DNA of 57,992 nucleotides from positions 1 through 57,992 of the forward strand of contig JACQAG010000019.1 in assembly GCA_016195085.1 (NCBI GenBank). Reading direction: 5' to 3'. Shown piece by piece: positions 12,967-21,329 of the stretch. Positions within the stretch are counted from its first letter, which is position 1; each line of letters begins with the position of its first letter. Source of the stretch: Pseudomonadota bacterium. Lineage in GTDB: Bacteria > Pseudomonadota > Alphaproteobacteria > SHVZ01. A program made the position numbers and the translations under genes. Under the pieces are notes generated by a model, which worked only from the letters and a program-made list of their open reading frames with translations, was not told the origin of the DNA and ran no database searches.

Positions 12967-13539
12967 CTAGGCCCGCTGGAATTCACTCGGGTTCCCCTTA
13001 TCGAGCGCGTTTTTCAAGGCATGAGCGACTCGATCGAGGCAGGTGGCGGCCAAAGCGAGATCGGTCTTCTTGGCGCTTGGATGTACGCGCAGCCGCACGA
13101 CCACTCGGCGGCCGTCTTGCGTCCGATGGATTTGCGCTTCAAGAGAACGGAGGCCGAGGACAGAGCGTGTCTCCCCGGTGTCCCACGACGCCCTGCGACG
13201 CACGAGCGCCATTTCCTGGCCATCGGACAGCAGAATGAGCGCAGCCGAAGCGTTGGTGTCGCTGCGAAGCACCGTCAACAGTGGAGCAGTTGGACCCTGC
13301 AATGCTCCAATCCCGTGGCGTGCAAAGCCAAGCCGCGCTGCTTCAGGCCCCGGCGATACCCGACGAGCGCCGTCACGTTCGACGAGCCCGGCGCCCTCCA
13401 AGGCCCGGACGCAGGCGAAGACCGACGAGCGGGGCAAGGCCAGCGCCGCCGCCAGAGCAGACACCGATATCGGGTCACCCTCGGCCAGCTTGACCAGGAT
13501 ACGCCCGACCATAGCCAAGCCGCCCCGACTAGACGCCAT
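12967..13539 (-). CDS. IclR-like winged-helix transcriptional regulator, short form
   Basis: A 190-residue putative DNA-binding protein. Residues about 10-65 fit an IclR-type winged helix (VGRILVKLAEGDPISVSALAAALALPRSSVFACVRALEGAGLVERD). The remaining 125 residues are shorter than the usual IclR ligand domain (whole proteins are typically about 250 residues) and are only weakly recognisable. Its ATG lies inside the 3' end of the fused regulator gene (11-nt overlap), so the two are cotranscribed and perhaps act together on the island. Function as regulator is inferred from the helix-turn-helix and context. Confidence 0.72.
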   Translation of the reverse strand: MASSRGGLAMVGRILVKLAEGDPISVSALAAALALPRSSVFACVRALEGAGLVERDGARRVSPGPEAARLGFARHGIGALQGPTAPLLTVLRSDTNASAALILLSDGQEMALVRRRASWDTGETRSVLGLRSLEAQIHRTQDGRRVVVRLRVHPSAKKTDLALAATCLDRVAHALKNALDKGNPSEFQRA

Positions 13540-14950
13540 CGCGCAGTTCCTGCATCAACGCTGCCGACCGGTTGTAGCGATTGCCGCGATAATGCACGCG
13601 AAACGCGCGCGGGTTGTAAAATTGGCCGATCCCCGTGGCGAGGATCAACTCGTCCGGCAAGTCCCAACGGACATGTTCATCGGCCCACAGGTCGGGTCGA
13701 ACCGAGGTTGTTGCATGCCCGCGCGTGATGACGACCTCCGTTGCGACGTCGACGCGACGCGGAACCCACCGCCCCCTCAGGACATCGAGAAGCACTTCAA
13801 TCGCACGGAGGCCCATGACCGGTGGATAGTCGACCGCGGCAAGCGGCACTCTGTGTCGCACCGCCAGTTTGTAGGTCAGGTTGAGATCGCCGCCGGTGTG
13901 GGGCGGGATGCGGCACAGCGGACCGCCAGCATCGATGCAAGCCATAAGAGAACCGGCGGCCTGAAGCCCGGAATCGCACCACACGCCGCGGATCGCATCA
14001 CCATGTCGCCGCAGCGCCTCGATCATGGCCGCTCGCCCGGCATCTCTCTGCCAAGCAGTCCACTGCACGTCGAGGATCTCGATCCCGGAAAACTCCGCGA
14101 AAACCGACCGCGCGCCTGAAAGCCGGCGCTGGGCCGGCTCCGCCTTCTCATCGCCCGGCAGCAGCAGTACACCTCCCTCCCCACTGAGATATTCGGCGAG
14201 CCACCGGGCCATGGTGCGGCCGATCATCCAATCGTCGCAGGTGACAAAACTGGTGTGGGGAATGGCTTCCGGCAGTCCGCGATCGACCAACACGGTGGGC
14301 ACACCGCGTTCGGCGGCGCGCGCGATGACAGGGCCAACGCGCTCGCCGCCCAAAGCGCTGACGACAAGGCCGTCCACGCCTCCGTCAACCAGCGACTCGA
14401 TATCGGCGATCTGGCGATTGACGTCGTGAGCGGCATGGCGGACGGCGAGGGACGACACCAATTCGCAGCGCTTCGCCGAGCCGAACTCGACGGCGTGAAC
14501 CAGGGCCGTGCGCCACGGACTGTCGAGAGCGGCATTAAGAAATCCGATCCGAAACTTCGGCGTGCGGCGGAACCGCCCGGCATCGGTCAGCATGCATGCC
14601 TGATCGTGGCGCAGCAGGCCGAAGCCATCCTGGCCGATCACCGAGCTCGAGGAGTGGCGGGCGAGCTGCTGCTCGTCCTCTCGTCGCGCCCCAGCCTCGA
14701 AGCGCTGGGCCAGCGCATCGCAAAGCGGCCCGAGGCCGATCCTTCCCCTCTGCGAGGTATCGAGGATATCGCTCGCGGCGAACGTCCTGGCGATGCGATG
14801 CATGCTGGCATGGGGAATATCGAGATTGGCGGCGATTTCCGCGGCGCAGCAGGTGCCGCTCACGGTCCCCATGGTCTTGAGGAGCGCAATTGCGCTGTCT
14901 ATTCCGCGCTTGTACCGCCGGCGCGGCCTGCGCTTTTTCGTGATCGCCAA
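13529..14950 (-). CDS. Fused regulator: IclR-type HTH plus periplasmic-binding-type sensor domain
   Basis: Residues about 14-75 match an IclR winged helix (RGIDSAIALLKTM, AAEIAANLDIPHASMHRIARTF, IGLGPL). Residues about 133-455 form a type-1 periplasmic-binding fold of the ribose/galactose-binding kind (KFRIGFLNAALDSPWRTALV, GVDGLVVSALGGERVGPVIARAAERGVPTVLVDRG, GVLLLPGDEKAEPAQRRLSGA). LacI proteins normally carry a LacI-type HTH on this fold, so the pairing is unusual. No signal peptide is visible, so it should act in the cytoplasm as a sugar-responsive regulator (inference). TTG at 14948-14950 was chosen: GGGGG lies upstream and the residues before it look non-conserved. The open frame reaches 15091, so the start is uncertain by up to 47 codons. 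Confidence 0.75.
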   Translation of the reverse strand: MAITKKRRPRRRYKRGIDSAIALLKTMGTVSGTCCAAEIAANLDIPHASMHRIARTFAASDILDTSQRGRIGLGPLCDALAQRFEAGARREDEQQLARHSSSSVIGQDGFGLLRHDQACMLTDAGRFRRTPKFRIGFLNAALDSPWRTALVHAVEFGSAKRCELVSSLAVRHAAHDVNRQIADIESLVDGGVDGLVVSALGGERVGPVIARAAERGVPTVLVDRGLPEAIPHTSFVTCDDWMIGRTMARWLAEYLSGEGGVLLLPGDEKAEPAQRRLSGARSVFAEFSGIEILDVQWTAWQRDAGRAAMIEALRRHGDAIRGVWCDSGLQAAGSLMACIDAGGPLCRIPPHTGGDLNLTYKLAVRHRVPLAAVDYPPVMGLRAIEVLLDVLRGRWVPRRVDVATEVVITRGHATTSVRPDLWADEHVRWDLPDELILATGIGQFYNPRAFRVHYRGNRYNRSAALMQELRDGV

Positions 14951-15010
14951 GGCGTTACCCCCGCCGGTGATAGTCCGGCTCCCATGAAAGCCACATCGGC
15001 GACGTAAAAT

Positions 15011-15045
15011 GCAATCCGAATTGCTCAAATGCGGGACCCCGTCCC
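15011..15045. promoter_or_regulatory. Two adjacent palindromes, candidate operators of the island
   Basis: Between the divergent regulator and VOC genes lie GCAAT-CCGA-ATTGC (15011-15024) and GGGAC-CCC-GTCCC (15033-15045), both perfect inverted repeats. Placement in the shared control region suggests binding sites for the fused regulator or the small IclR-like protein. Short palindromes can arise by chance, so this is tentative. Confidence 0.4.
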
Positions 15046-15123
15046 GATCATTGCACCCTGGAAGACACGGAGATCGGGGATGATGCGCCAATAGGCCGAC
15101 ACGAGAGTCGATCGGGGAGCGCT

Positions 15124-15582
15124 ATGGCGAGCCAAATCTTCAAGAAAAACAGCATCCTCCACGTCTCACTCGTGTCGAATTCCCTGGACGAATCGATCGC
15201 GTTTCTCACCGGCTTGTTCGACCGCAAGCCCGATCGGATCGGCGGATCGGCCGATCCCGCCGAGGCGAACGCGCAATATCGAGGCGGCCCCTCTCGCGCC
15301 TCCTGTCGCCTCGCGGTGTGGAATTTCGACAACATGTATCTCGAGGTCATCGAGCCGGACAAAGAGCCCAGCGCTTGGCGGGACTATCTGGATCGACATG
15401 GTCCAGGCCTGCATCATATCGCCTTCGAAGTCAGCGACATGCCGGACAAGATCGCCAAGCTCGAGGCGAAGGGGCTGCCCCTCCTGCAATTGGCGGAGTT
15501 CGGCGGCGGTCGTGGGCGCTATGCCTATGTCGATGCCGAACGGCAGATTGGCGCCGCGATCGAACTCTTGGAATGGTACTGA
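15124..15582 (+). CDS. VOC superfamily protein (glyoxalase / epimerase-like)
   Basis: A 152-residue protein with two beta-alpha-beta-beta-beta modules typical of the vicinal oxygen chelate fold. The four metal-ligand positions are plausible: His in ILHVSLV, Glu in YLEVIEP, His in GLHHIAFEV and Glu in AAIELLEWY. The overall look resembles methylmalonyl-CoA epimerase or glyoxalase I relatives, but no reaction can be assigned. It is the first plus-strand gene after the regulator, with GGGGAG before ATG. It is followed after 48 nt by the isomerase gene, so it probably starts the main catabolic operon. Confidence 0.8.
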   Translation: MASQIFKKNSILHVSLVSNSLDESIAFLTGLFDRKPDRIGGSADPAEANAQYRGGPSRASCRLAVWNFDNMYLEVIEPDKEPSAWRDYLDRHGPGLHHIAFEVSDMPDKIAKLEAKGLPLLQLAEFGGGRGRYAYVDAERQIGAAIELLEWY

Positions 15583-15630
15583 AACCGTCAGGCGCCTCGA
15601 ACCGATATCCGGGAAGCTTGGAGTAAGCGC

Positions 15631-16416
15631 ATGGCCGCGGATAAGAGGAAGCCTCCGACACAAATCTCGTTCCAGCTCTACTCATCGCGAAAATTCCCAC
15701 CCCTCGAGCGGCAATTGGAGACACTTGCTCGCATAGGGTACGCCGCCGTCGAGCCGTGGCTACCGGCTTATGACGCCGATCCGGCCGAGTTTCGCCGGCA
15801 GATCGATGCCGCCGGCCTCGCCTGTTTTGGATTTCACATGTCGTTTCCCGGCCTTGTCGACGAGCCCCAGCGGTTCATGGACATGGCGAGGACCTTTGGC
15901 GCGAGCACGCTGATCGTCCCATCCGTGCCGCGCGGAGAGCGCGTCAGGGATGTCGACGGGTGGCGGCGCGTCGGTGACGGCCTTCGCCGCGGCGCCGAGC
16001 TCGCCGATGCGGCGGGGCTGCGGGTGGCATGGCACAATCACGACTTCGAATATGTTCGCCTGGCGGATGGCAAGCGCCCGATCGATCACATCTTCGAGGC
16101 GGCGGGCCCGACGGTCGAGTTCGAGATCGATTGCGGCTGGATCACGCGCGCCGGCACGAGCGTGGCCGACGAGCTGCAGCGCTTCGCAGAGCGCATCACC
16201 ATCATTCAGACGAAGGACATGGCTCCTCTCGGGACCGTCGAAGAGGACGGATGGACGGCGACCGGTGACGGCATCATCGATTGGAAAGCCTTGTGGCCGC
16301 TCTTCCTCTCGACGCCGGTCGAGTACTTTGTCGTCGAACATGACGATCCGGCGGACTGGGCGCGCTTTGCGGAACGGTCGTACCGCTACCTGAAGCGCAT
16401 CATCGACAATGGCTGA
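15631..16416 (+). CDS. Sugar phosphate isomerase/epimerase-like TIM barrel
   Basis: A 261-residue xylose-isomerase-like TIM barrel (AP endonuclease 2 fold). Likely metal and catalytic positions are WHNHDFEY (H135, H137), EFEIDCGW (D167), QTKDM (K195, D196) and VVEHDDP (E236). Relatives include IolE, hydroxypyruvate isomerase and ketose 3-epimerases, all acting on small sugars or cyclitol intermediates. Together with the MocA-type dehydrogenase it suggests oxidation followed by isomerisation, dehydration or epimerisation of a sugar or cyclitol. ATG is preceded by GGAG at a normal distance. Confidence 0.85.
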   Translation: MAADKRKPPTQISFQLYSSRKFPPLERQLETLARIGYAAVEPWLPAYDADPAEFRRQIDAAGLACFGFHMSFPGLVDEPQRFMDMARTFGASTLIVPSVPRGERVRDVDGWRRVGDGLRRGAELADAAGLRVAWHNHDFEYVRLADGKRPIDHIFEAAGPTVEFEIDCGWITRAGTSVADELQRFAERITIIQTKDMAPLGTVEEDGWTATGDGIIDWKALWPLFLSTPVEYFVVEHDDPADWARFAERSYRYLKRIIDNG

Positions 16417-16716
16417 CGCTCTGGCGATCAGCGCCGCCTGTATGGTCATCCTCATCCAGGCGCTTCGATCGGCCTAGAACAGGACCGCCGCGATTGACGG
16501 TCGCGACAGCGAATTGCGCGCCGCGCGCCCGCTGCGATCCGCAGCGCGGCCCGGCGGCACCGACGCCTTCGTTTGCCGCAATCTCTGTCTCAAATCGCGG
16601 ACTGGTGAGCCAACCTCGCGCTTTACCGGTCCGGTGACCCGCCTACGATCGTTGGCACGCCCTACCGACCCGATTGCGCAGGGACGCGGCGACGATACCG
16701 GCACGGAAAATTCGAG
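16417..16716 (+). other. Intergenic gap between isomerase and amidohydrolase genes
   Basis: 300 bases without a convincing gene. It contains a perfect hairpin (see 16530-16546) and a short ACCGG-T-CCGGT palindrome near 16624. The 76-codon minus-strand frame and the 68-codon plus-strand frame across it show no domain. A new promoter for the amidohydrolase-transporter segment may lie here, but no clear one was identified. Confidence 0.4.
16530..16546. other. Perfect 7-bp hairpin in the island
   Basis: CGCTGCG-ATC-CGCAGCG. It lies 114 nt after the isomerase stop. No T-run follows on either strand, so a factor-independent terminator is not supported. It may be an mRNA-processing hairpin or an operator. 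Confidence 0.35.
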
Positions 16717-17982
16717 ATGACTGCCTATTTGTTCAAAGACGTGTGGATTTGGGACGGCGAGCGCGACGACCGATATCCGGGCGAGGTTCTGATCGAGGGG
16801 AACCGGATCAAGTCAGTCGCTAATGGCGCCGATCAGATCGGTGCCGATGCCGCACCGCGCGTGATCAACGGCAATGGAAAGACCTTAATGCCGGGGCTCG
16901 TCGACGGGCACTGCCATCTTTCCTTCGTCGGGCCCACGCGCAATCAGGACCTCGGAGAAATCCCGGTAGAAGAGCATTTGCTGAGGACCTGCCGCAACGC
17001 GACGTTCGTCCTCGAGCACGGATTTACCAGTTGCTATTCCGCCGCTTCCGCCAAGCTCAGGATCGATGTCGTCGTCCGTCAGGAGATCGAGGACGGATTT
17101 CTGGCCGGTCCGCGGTACCGCGCCGCCGGACCGGAGATAACGGTCACCGGCGGCCTCGGCGACGAGCGCAAGGCGCACATGCATGCGGAAAGCTTTGGCA
17201 TGATTGCAGACGGGCCGGACGGCATACGCATGGCCGTCCGCCTGTGCTGCCGCGAGGGCGTCGACAACATCAAGATCAACATCTCCGGCGACGAATTCGT
17301 GAGTACCGCACGCGCCGAGATCGCGTCGATGGGCGAAATCGAGGTCGCAACCGCCGTTGAAGTCGCGCACGAATGGAGCAAGCGGGTGTCATGCCACGCA
17401 AGGGGCGCGGAGTCGGTCAAACGAGCCGTGCGAAACAAGGTCGACTGCATCTACCATTGCGATTTCGCCGACGAGGAAGCTCTCGACATGCTCGAAGGCG
17501 TCAAGGACACCGTGATCGTGGGCCCCGCCTTCGGCTTGGTGCACAACTCGGTATTTGAAGGCGAGATCGCTGGGCTTTCGAAGGAGATTGCGGCGCGGAT
17601 GGGATTGCCCCGCAAGCTCGAGGCGACATGTCGAACCTACGAGCAGATCAGGAAGCGCGGAATCAAGGTAGTGATCGGCGGCGACTACGGATTCAGGATC
17701 ACGCCGATGGGACAGAATGCCAGGGATATCGGGCACTTCGTGAAGTTCTTCGGCTACACGCCGGCCGAAGCCATGCGATGCGCGACGACGGTCGGGGGCG
17801 AATTGATGGGCCACAAGGGCGAGCTCGGCGTCATAAAGGAAGGGGCCTTGGCCGATATCCTCCTTGTCAACGGAAACCCGCTCGAAGACTTGTCCCTCCT
17901 GGTCGGCGCAAAGGCGTTCGCGATGATCATGAAGGACGGAAGACTCCATCGCGATCCGGGATCGAATTGGCGCGCAGGGTGA
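16717..17982 (+). CDS. Amidohydrolase family protein
   Basis: A 421-residue metal-dependent hydrolase with beta-sandwich and TIM-barrel layout. All expected metal ligands are present: HxH (H65, H67 in GLVDGHCHLSF), K186 in NIKINISG (the position of the carbamylated lysine), H227 in SCHARG, H247 in IYHCDFAD and D323 in GGDYG. Relatives hydrolyse cyclic amides, lactams, imidazolonepropionate or dipeptides. Here a lactam, lactone or N-acyl bond in the imported compound is a reasonable guess. Cytoplasmic, with no signal peptide. ATG at 16717 follows a weak GGAAAA/GAG site. The transporter genes follow directly. Confidence 0.88.
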   Translation: MTAYLFKDVWIWDGERDDRYPGEVLIEGNRIKSVANGADQIGADAAPRVINGNGKTLMPGLVDGHCHLSFVGPTRNQDLGEIPVEEHLLRTCRNATFVLEHGFTSCYSAASAKLRIDVVVRQEIEDGFLAGPRYRAAGPEITVTGGLGDERKAHMHAESFGMIADGPDGIRMAVRLCCREGVDNIKINISGDEFVSTARAEIASMGEIEVATAVEVAHEWSKRVSCHARGAESVKRAVRNKVDCIYHCDFADEEALDMLEGVKDTVIVGPAFGLVHNSVFEGEIAGLSKEIAARMGLPRKLEATCRTYEQIRKRGIKVVIGGDYGFRITPMGQNARDIGHFVKFFGYTPAEAMRCATTVGGELMGHKGELGVIKEGALADILLVNGNPLEDLSLLVGAKAFAMIMKDGRLHRDPGSNWRAG

Positions 17983-18025
17983 GGAAGAGGATGCTTGGGC
18001 GCATCGGCCAGGCCGGAGACAAGCC

Positions 18026-18934
18026 TTGACCACGATCGTCGGCCCGCGGCACCGCTTGGGCAGAACGACGCTCGCGCCCTACCTGTTCATCCTGCCGTTT
18101 GCCAGCCTTTTCGCTTTTTTCGTGCTGGCTCCGATGCTCTACGCGGCGCAGCTCAGCTTGTTCCGCCAGACGATCGTCGGCGGAAACCGCTTCGTATGGT
18201 TCGACAACTACGCGCGCGCGCTGGTCGATCCCGATTTCTGGGACGGCGTCAGCAACATGCTGCTGTTCGGCGCGATATTCATCCCGACCCTCATTGCGTT
18301 CGCTCTAGCCGCGGCGCTGATTCTAGATACCGACGTGATCCGCCGAAAATCGCTGTTTCGGATAGGCATCTTCCTGCCATACGCCATTCCGGCGGTGATT
18401 TCGACGCTCCTGTGGGGATACTTGTACGGTCGGAACTACGGCCCCGTCGCTCAGATCGCGAAGGCGCTTGATTTGCGGCCGCCCAACTTCCTTTCCGACG
18501 GCATGATCCTGCCTTCGCTGGCGAATGTCGCGATATGGCAAAGCACGGGCTACTATTTCGTCATCCTCTATGCCGCGCTGCAGTCGATTCCGACCGATCT
18601 CGCTGACGCAGCCGCCATAGATGGGGCCAATCGCTGGACATACGCCTGGCACGTCAAAATCCCGATCATCGCGCCGACGATATCGATCGTGCTGGTTTTC
18701 GCCGTCATCGGGACGCTGCAGCTGTTCAACGAGCCCTATCTGCTGCGGATCGCCGCGCCGGACGTGATCAACGTCCACTTCACGCCGAACATCTATGCTT
18801 ATGGCCTCGCATTCATCAATCACCAATACAATTACTCCGCGGCGATCTCGTTCGCCATTGGGGCGCTCGTCGCGATTCTTTCCTACTTGTTGATCTGGAG
18901 CGTCTCTCGCCGCAGCGGGGGGAAATTGTCGTGA
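18026..18934 (+). CDS. Sugar ABC transporter permease (MalF/UgpA type)
   Basis: A 302-residue inner-membrane permease with about six spans. The EAA loop DLADAAAIDGANRWTYAWHVKIPIIAPTI fits the carbohydrate uptake transporter-1 family. TTG at 18026 was chosen because GGAG stands seven bases upstream and the conserved N-terminal span follows at once. Its stop overlaps the GTG of the next permease (GTGA). Partner of the permease and binding protein encoded downstream; the ATPase is missing from the window. Confidence 0.9.
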   Translation: MTTIVGPRHRLGRTTLAPYLFILPFASLFAFFVLAPMLYAAQLSLFRQTIVGGNRFVWFDNYARALVDPDFWDGVSNMLLFGAIFIPTLIAFALAAALILDTDVIRRKSLFRIGIFLPYAIPAVISTLLWGYLYGRNYGPVAQIAKALDLRPPNFLSDGMILPSLANVAIWQSTGYYFVILYAALQSIPTDLADAAAIDGANRWTYAWHVKIPIIAPTISIVLVFAVIGTLQLFNEPYLLRIAAPDVINVHFTPNIYAYGLAFINHQYNYSAAISFAIGALVAILSYLLIWSVSRRSGGKLS

Positions 18935-19812
18935 CCAAGCCCGGCACGAATGCGGTCAGCTTCAGGCGGACGAAAACCCTGAACACCATCGTTCTGTCGC
19001 TGTTCCTGATCTATTCGCTGCTGCCGATTTACTACTTGGGCATCTCGACGACGAAGAGCAGCCGAGATTTGTATTCGACGTTCGGCCTGTGGTTTTCATC
19101 GGAATTTCACCTCATCGCCAACCTGCAGGAGCTATTTGCCTACGACGGCGGCAGATATCTCCGCTGGATGACTAATTCGATCTTTTATTCCGTGGCTTCG
19201 GCCTCGGGTGCGACCCTGATCGCAAGCATGGCGGGGTACGGGCTCTCGCGATACGAATTTGCCGGCAGGCGCCTGCTCGTCGCGATCGTCATCGGCGCCG
19301 TGCTGATTCCGCAAACGATCATGGTGATCCCTATCTTTCTCATGCTGGCGAAGATCGGTCTTCTCGATTCAGCCTGGGGCTTCATCTTACCGTCAACGGT
19401 CTACGCGCCGGGCGTCTACCTGATGCGTGGCTATATCGACCAAAGCGTGCCGATGGAGCTCATCGAAGCAGCGCGCATGGATGGCGCCAATGAGCTGACG
19501 ATATTCGCTCGGATCGCCTTGCATCTGATGTCACCCGGTCTGGTAACCGTCTTCCTCCTTTCATTTGTGCATTGCTGGAATAGCTACTTTCTGCCGTTGG
19601 TCGTCTTCACCTCGGCCGACAAGTTTCCAATCAATGTCGGCCTCCCAATTTGGTACCAGTACGCAACGCAGGGATCGGGCGGCTCCAGCGGGCAGGGGTT
19701 GTTTACCCTGATCCTGACCGGCGCATTTGTCGGCGTCCTGCCGATCGTCGCAGCCTTTGTGTATCTGCAGCGCTATTGGCAGGGCGGCCTCGCCAGCGGC
19801 GCGATCAAATGA
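18931..19812 (+). CDS. Sugar ABC transporter permease (MalG/UgpE type)
   Basis: A 293-residue second permease of the carbohydrate importer. Six spans are predictable and the EAA loop reads ELIEAARMDGANELTIFARIALHLMSPGL. The GTG start overlaps the TGA of the first permease, so translation is coupled and equal stoichiometry is likely. A family-typical QGLFTLILTGAFVGVLPIVAAFVYLQRYWQGGLASGAIK tail segment marks the C-terminus. After the stop there is a 173-nt gap before the binding-protein gene. Confidence 0.9.
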   Translation: MTKPGTNAVSFRRTKTLNTIVLSLFLIYSLLPIYYLGISTTKSSRDLYSTFGLWFSSEFHLIANLQELFAYDGGRYLRWMTNSIFYSVASASGATLIASMAGYGLSRYEFAGRRLLVAIVIGAVLIPQTIMVIPIFLMLAKIGLLDSAWGFILPSTVYAPGVYLMRGYIDQSVPMELIEAARMDGANELTIFARIALHLMSPGLVTVFLLSFVHCWNSYFLPLVVFTSADKFPINVGLPIWYQYATQGSGGSSGQGLFTLILTGAFVGVLPIVAAFVYLQRYWQGGLASGAIK

Positions 19813-19946
19813 AGAGATCACGCTCCGCATCTGCGTCGGATGGATCGGGACATTGCCGGTTTGGTTGCCAGCATTGCACGGGTCGCGGGATCCGCAGCGC
19901 TGGGAGCGCTCGTTCGAAATTCGACGATGAAGCATCGAGAAACCAA

Positions 19947-19964
19947 CGCCCCTTGCAGGGGGCG
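19947..19964 (+). other. Hairpin before the binding-protein gene
   Basis: CGCCCC-TTGCAG-GGGGCG, a perfect 6-bp stem, ends 21 nt before the GTG of the solute-binding protein gene and just ahead of its ribosome site. Such hairpins between permease and binding-protein genes often stabilise the downstream mRNA so that more binding protein is made; here this is an inference. Confidence 0.4.
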
Positions 19965-19985
19965 GCCAACCAAGGGAGAAGCGCC

Positions 19986-21299
19986 GTGAAGCAGACCAAA
20001 GCCAGCATTATCGGTCGCCGAGACATCCTCAAGACAATGGGAGTGAGTCTCGCATTGCCGGCAGTGTCGATTTTTCCTGGAAGAGCTCGAGCAGCGGAGC
20101 CGGTGACATTGAACATGTGGCAGTGGATTCCTGACTTCGATACCCAGGTAGAGCTGTTCAATAAAGCCAACCCGAACATCAAGCTGGCGCAGCTCAATGT
20201 GGGCGGCTCGGCGGCACAGTCTGTGAAGCTGCGCAACGTCCTCACGGCCAAGACCGGTGGGCCGGATATCGTGATGTTCACCTATGCCCAAGTGAATGGA
20301 TTCGCCCGACTGGGAGCCATGGCCGATCTCACGCCCTTCGGAGCGGCAGATCTAAAGAGCAAGTTCACGAGCTACGCCTGGAATGAATTGAGCAAGGACG
20401 GAAAGATCTACGGCCTTCCCCTCGATTGCGCGCCTTTAGTGCAGGTGTATCGGCAGGATCTATTCGAGCAGTTCAACGTGAAAGTTCCGCAGAATTGGGA
20501 TGAATTCGCCGATGCGGCCATGAAGGTCCACGCGAAGTCGCCGAAGACCTTCTTATCCAATTGCCTGTTCAGCAGAGGCGAGTGGACCATCGCGCAGCTT
20601 TGGCAGATGGGTTGGCGCGGTATCGAGACGAAGGGCGACACGATCAGCATCGAGATGAACGGCAAGATCAGCAAGGATCTTGCAAAGTACTGGCAGGCGC
20701 TCCTCGATGACAAACTGGTGGAGGCGCAGCCCGGCTTCACAACCGACTTCTTCTCGGCCCTCGATGACGACCGCTATTTGGAGATCATCGCGGGATCATG
20801 GTTCCCCAACTATTTCCGCCCGCAAGCCAGGAAGACGGCTGGGAAGTGGCGGGTGGCGGCGGCCCCGCAGGTCAAGAGCGGCAATACCCAGACGGCTTTT
20901 GGCGGCGCCGCTTTCGGCGTGTGGCCTGACACGAAGCACCCGAAGGAAGCGTTCGAGACGATCAAATGGCTGCTCACGGAGCGAAAGCCCACGGAACTGT
21001 ACGTCAACAAGCAGTTCCTGACGCCGACCCTGAACGAGCTCCTCGACGACCGCCCCTTGTTGGACACGGCCTTTGAGTTCTGCGGCGGACAAAAGGTCAA
21101 CGAAGTAGTCTTTGACGCCGCGAAGAAGATCCTGCCGCCGGTCGCGACGGCGCCATTCCATGACTACGTGCTCGAAATCATGAACGACGAGCTGAGCCAG
21201 GCCGCGGCTGGAAAACGGAAGCTGGCCGAGGCATTCGATCGCCTGCAGGACAAGCTGGTAGCATTCGCGAAAGATCAGGGATTCACCGTGAAGACCTGA
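19986..21299 (+). CDS. Sugar ABC transporter substrate-binding protein, Tat-type signal
   Basis: A 437-residue extracytoplasmic solute-binding protein (family 1, maltose/glycerol-phosphate type) feeding the two permeases. The N-terminus has a twin-arginine motif GRRDILK (R11, R12), a hydrophobic stretch and a likely cut after A36 (RARA-AEP). The mature protein shows WQWIPDFDTQVELFNKANPNIKL, TAKTGGPDIVMFTYAQVNGF and GAAFGVWPDTKHPKEAFETIKWL, typical of the family. GTG at 19986 was chosen for its GGGAG site and because the signal peptide starts there; the longer open frame upstream covers the preceding gene antisense or out of frame. Tat export suggests folding in the cytoplasm, possibly with a cofactor or ligand. 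Confidence 0.9.
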   Translation: MKQTKASIIGRRDILKTMGVSLALPAVSIFPGRARAAEPVTLNMWQWIPDFDTQVELFNKANPNIKLAQLNVGGSAAQSVKLRNVLTAKTGGPDIVMFTYAQVNGFARLGAMADLTPFGAADLKSKFTSYAWNELSKDGKIYGLPLDCAPLVQVYRQDLFEQFNVKVPQNWDEFADAAMKVHAKSPKTFLSNCLFSRGEWTIAQLWQMGWRGIETKGDTISIEMNGKISKDLAKYWQALLDDKLVEAQPGFTTDFFSALDDDRYLEIIAGSWFPNYFRPQARKTAGKWRVAAAPQVKSGNTQTAFGGAAFGVWPDTKHPKEAFETIKWLLTERKPTELYVNKQFLTPTLNELLDDRPLLDTAFEFCGGQKVNEVVFDAAKKILPPVATAPFHDYVLEIMNDELSQAAAGKRKLAEAFDRLQDKLVAFAKDQGFTVKT

Positions 21300-21329
21300 T
21301 TCGGGTCAAGGTAGCGGACAGGGATTCAG

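Noticed and set aside
16474-16704. 76-codon minus-strand frame in the gap before the amidohydrolase
   Set aside because: No domain, no ribosome site, and it spans palindromic intergenic DNA.
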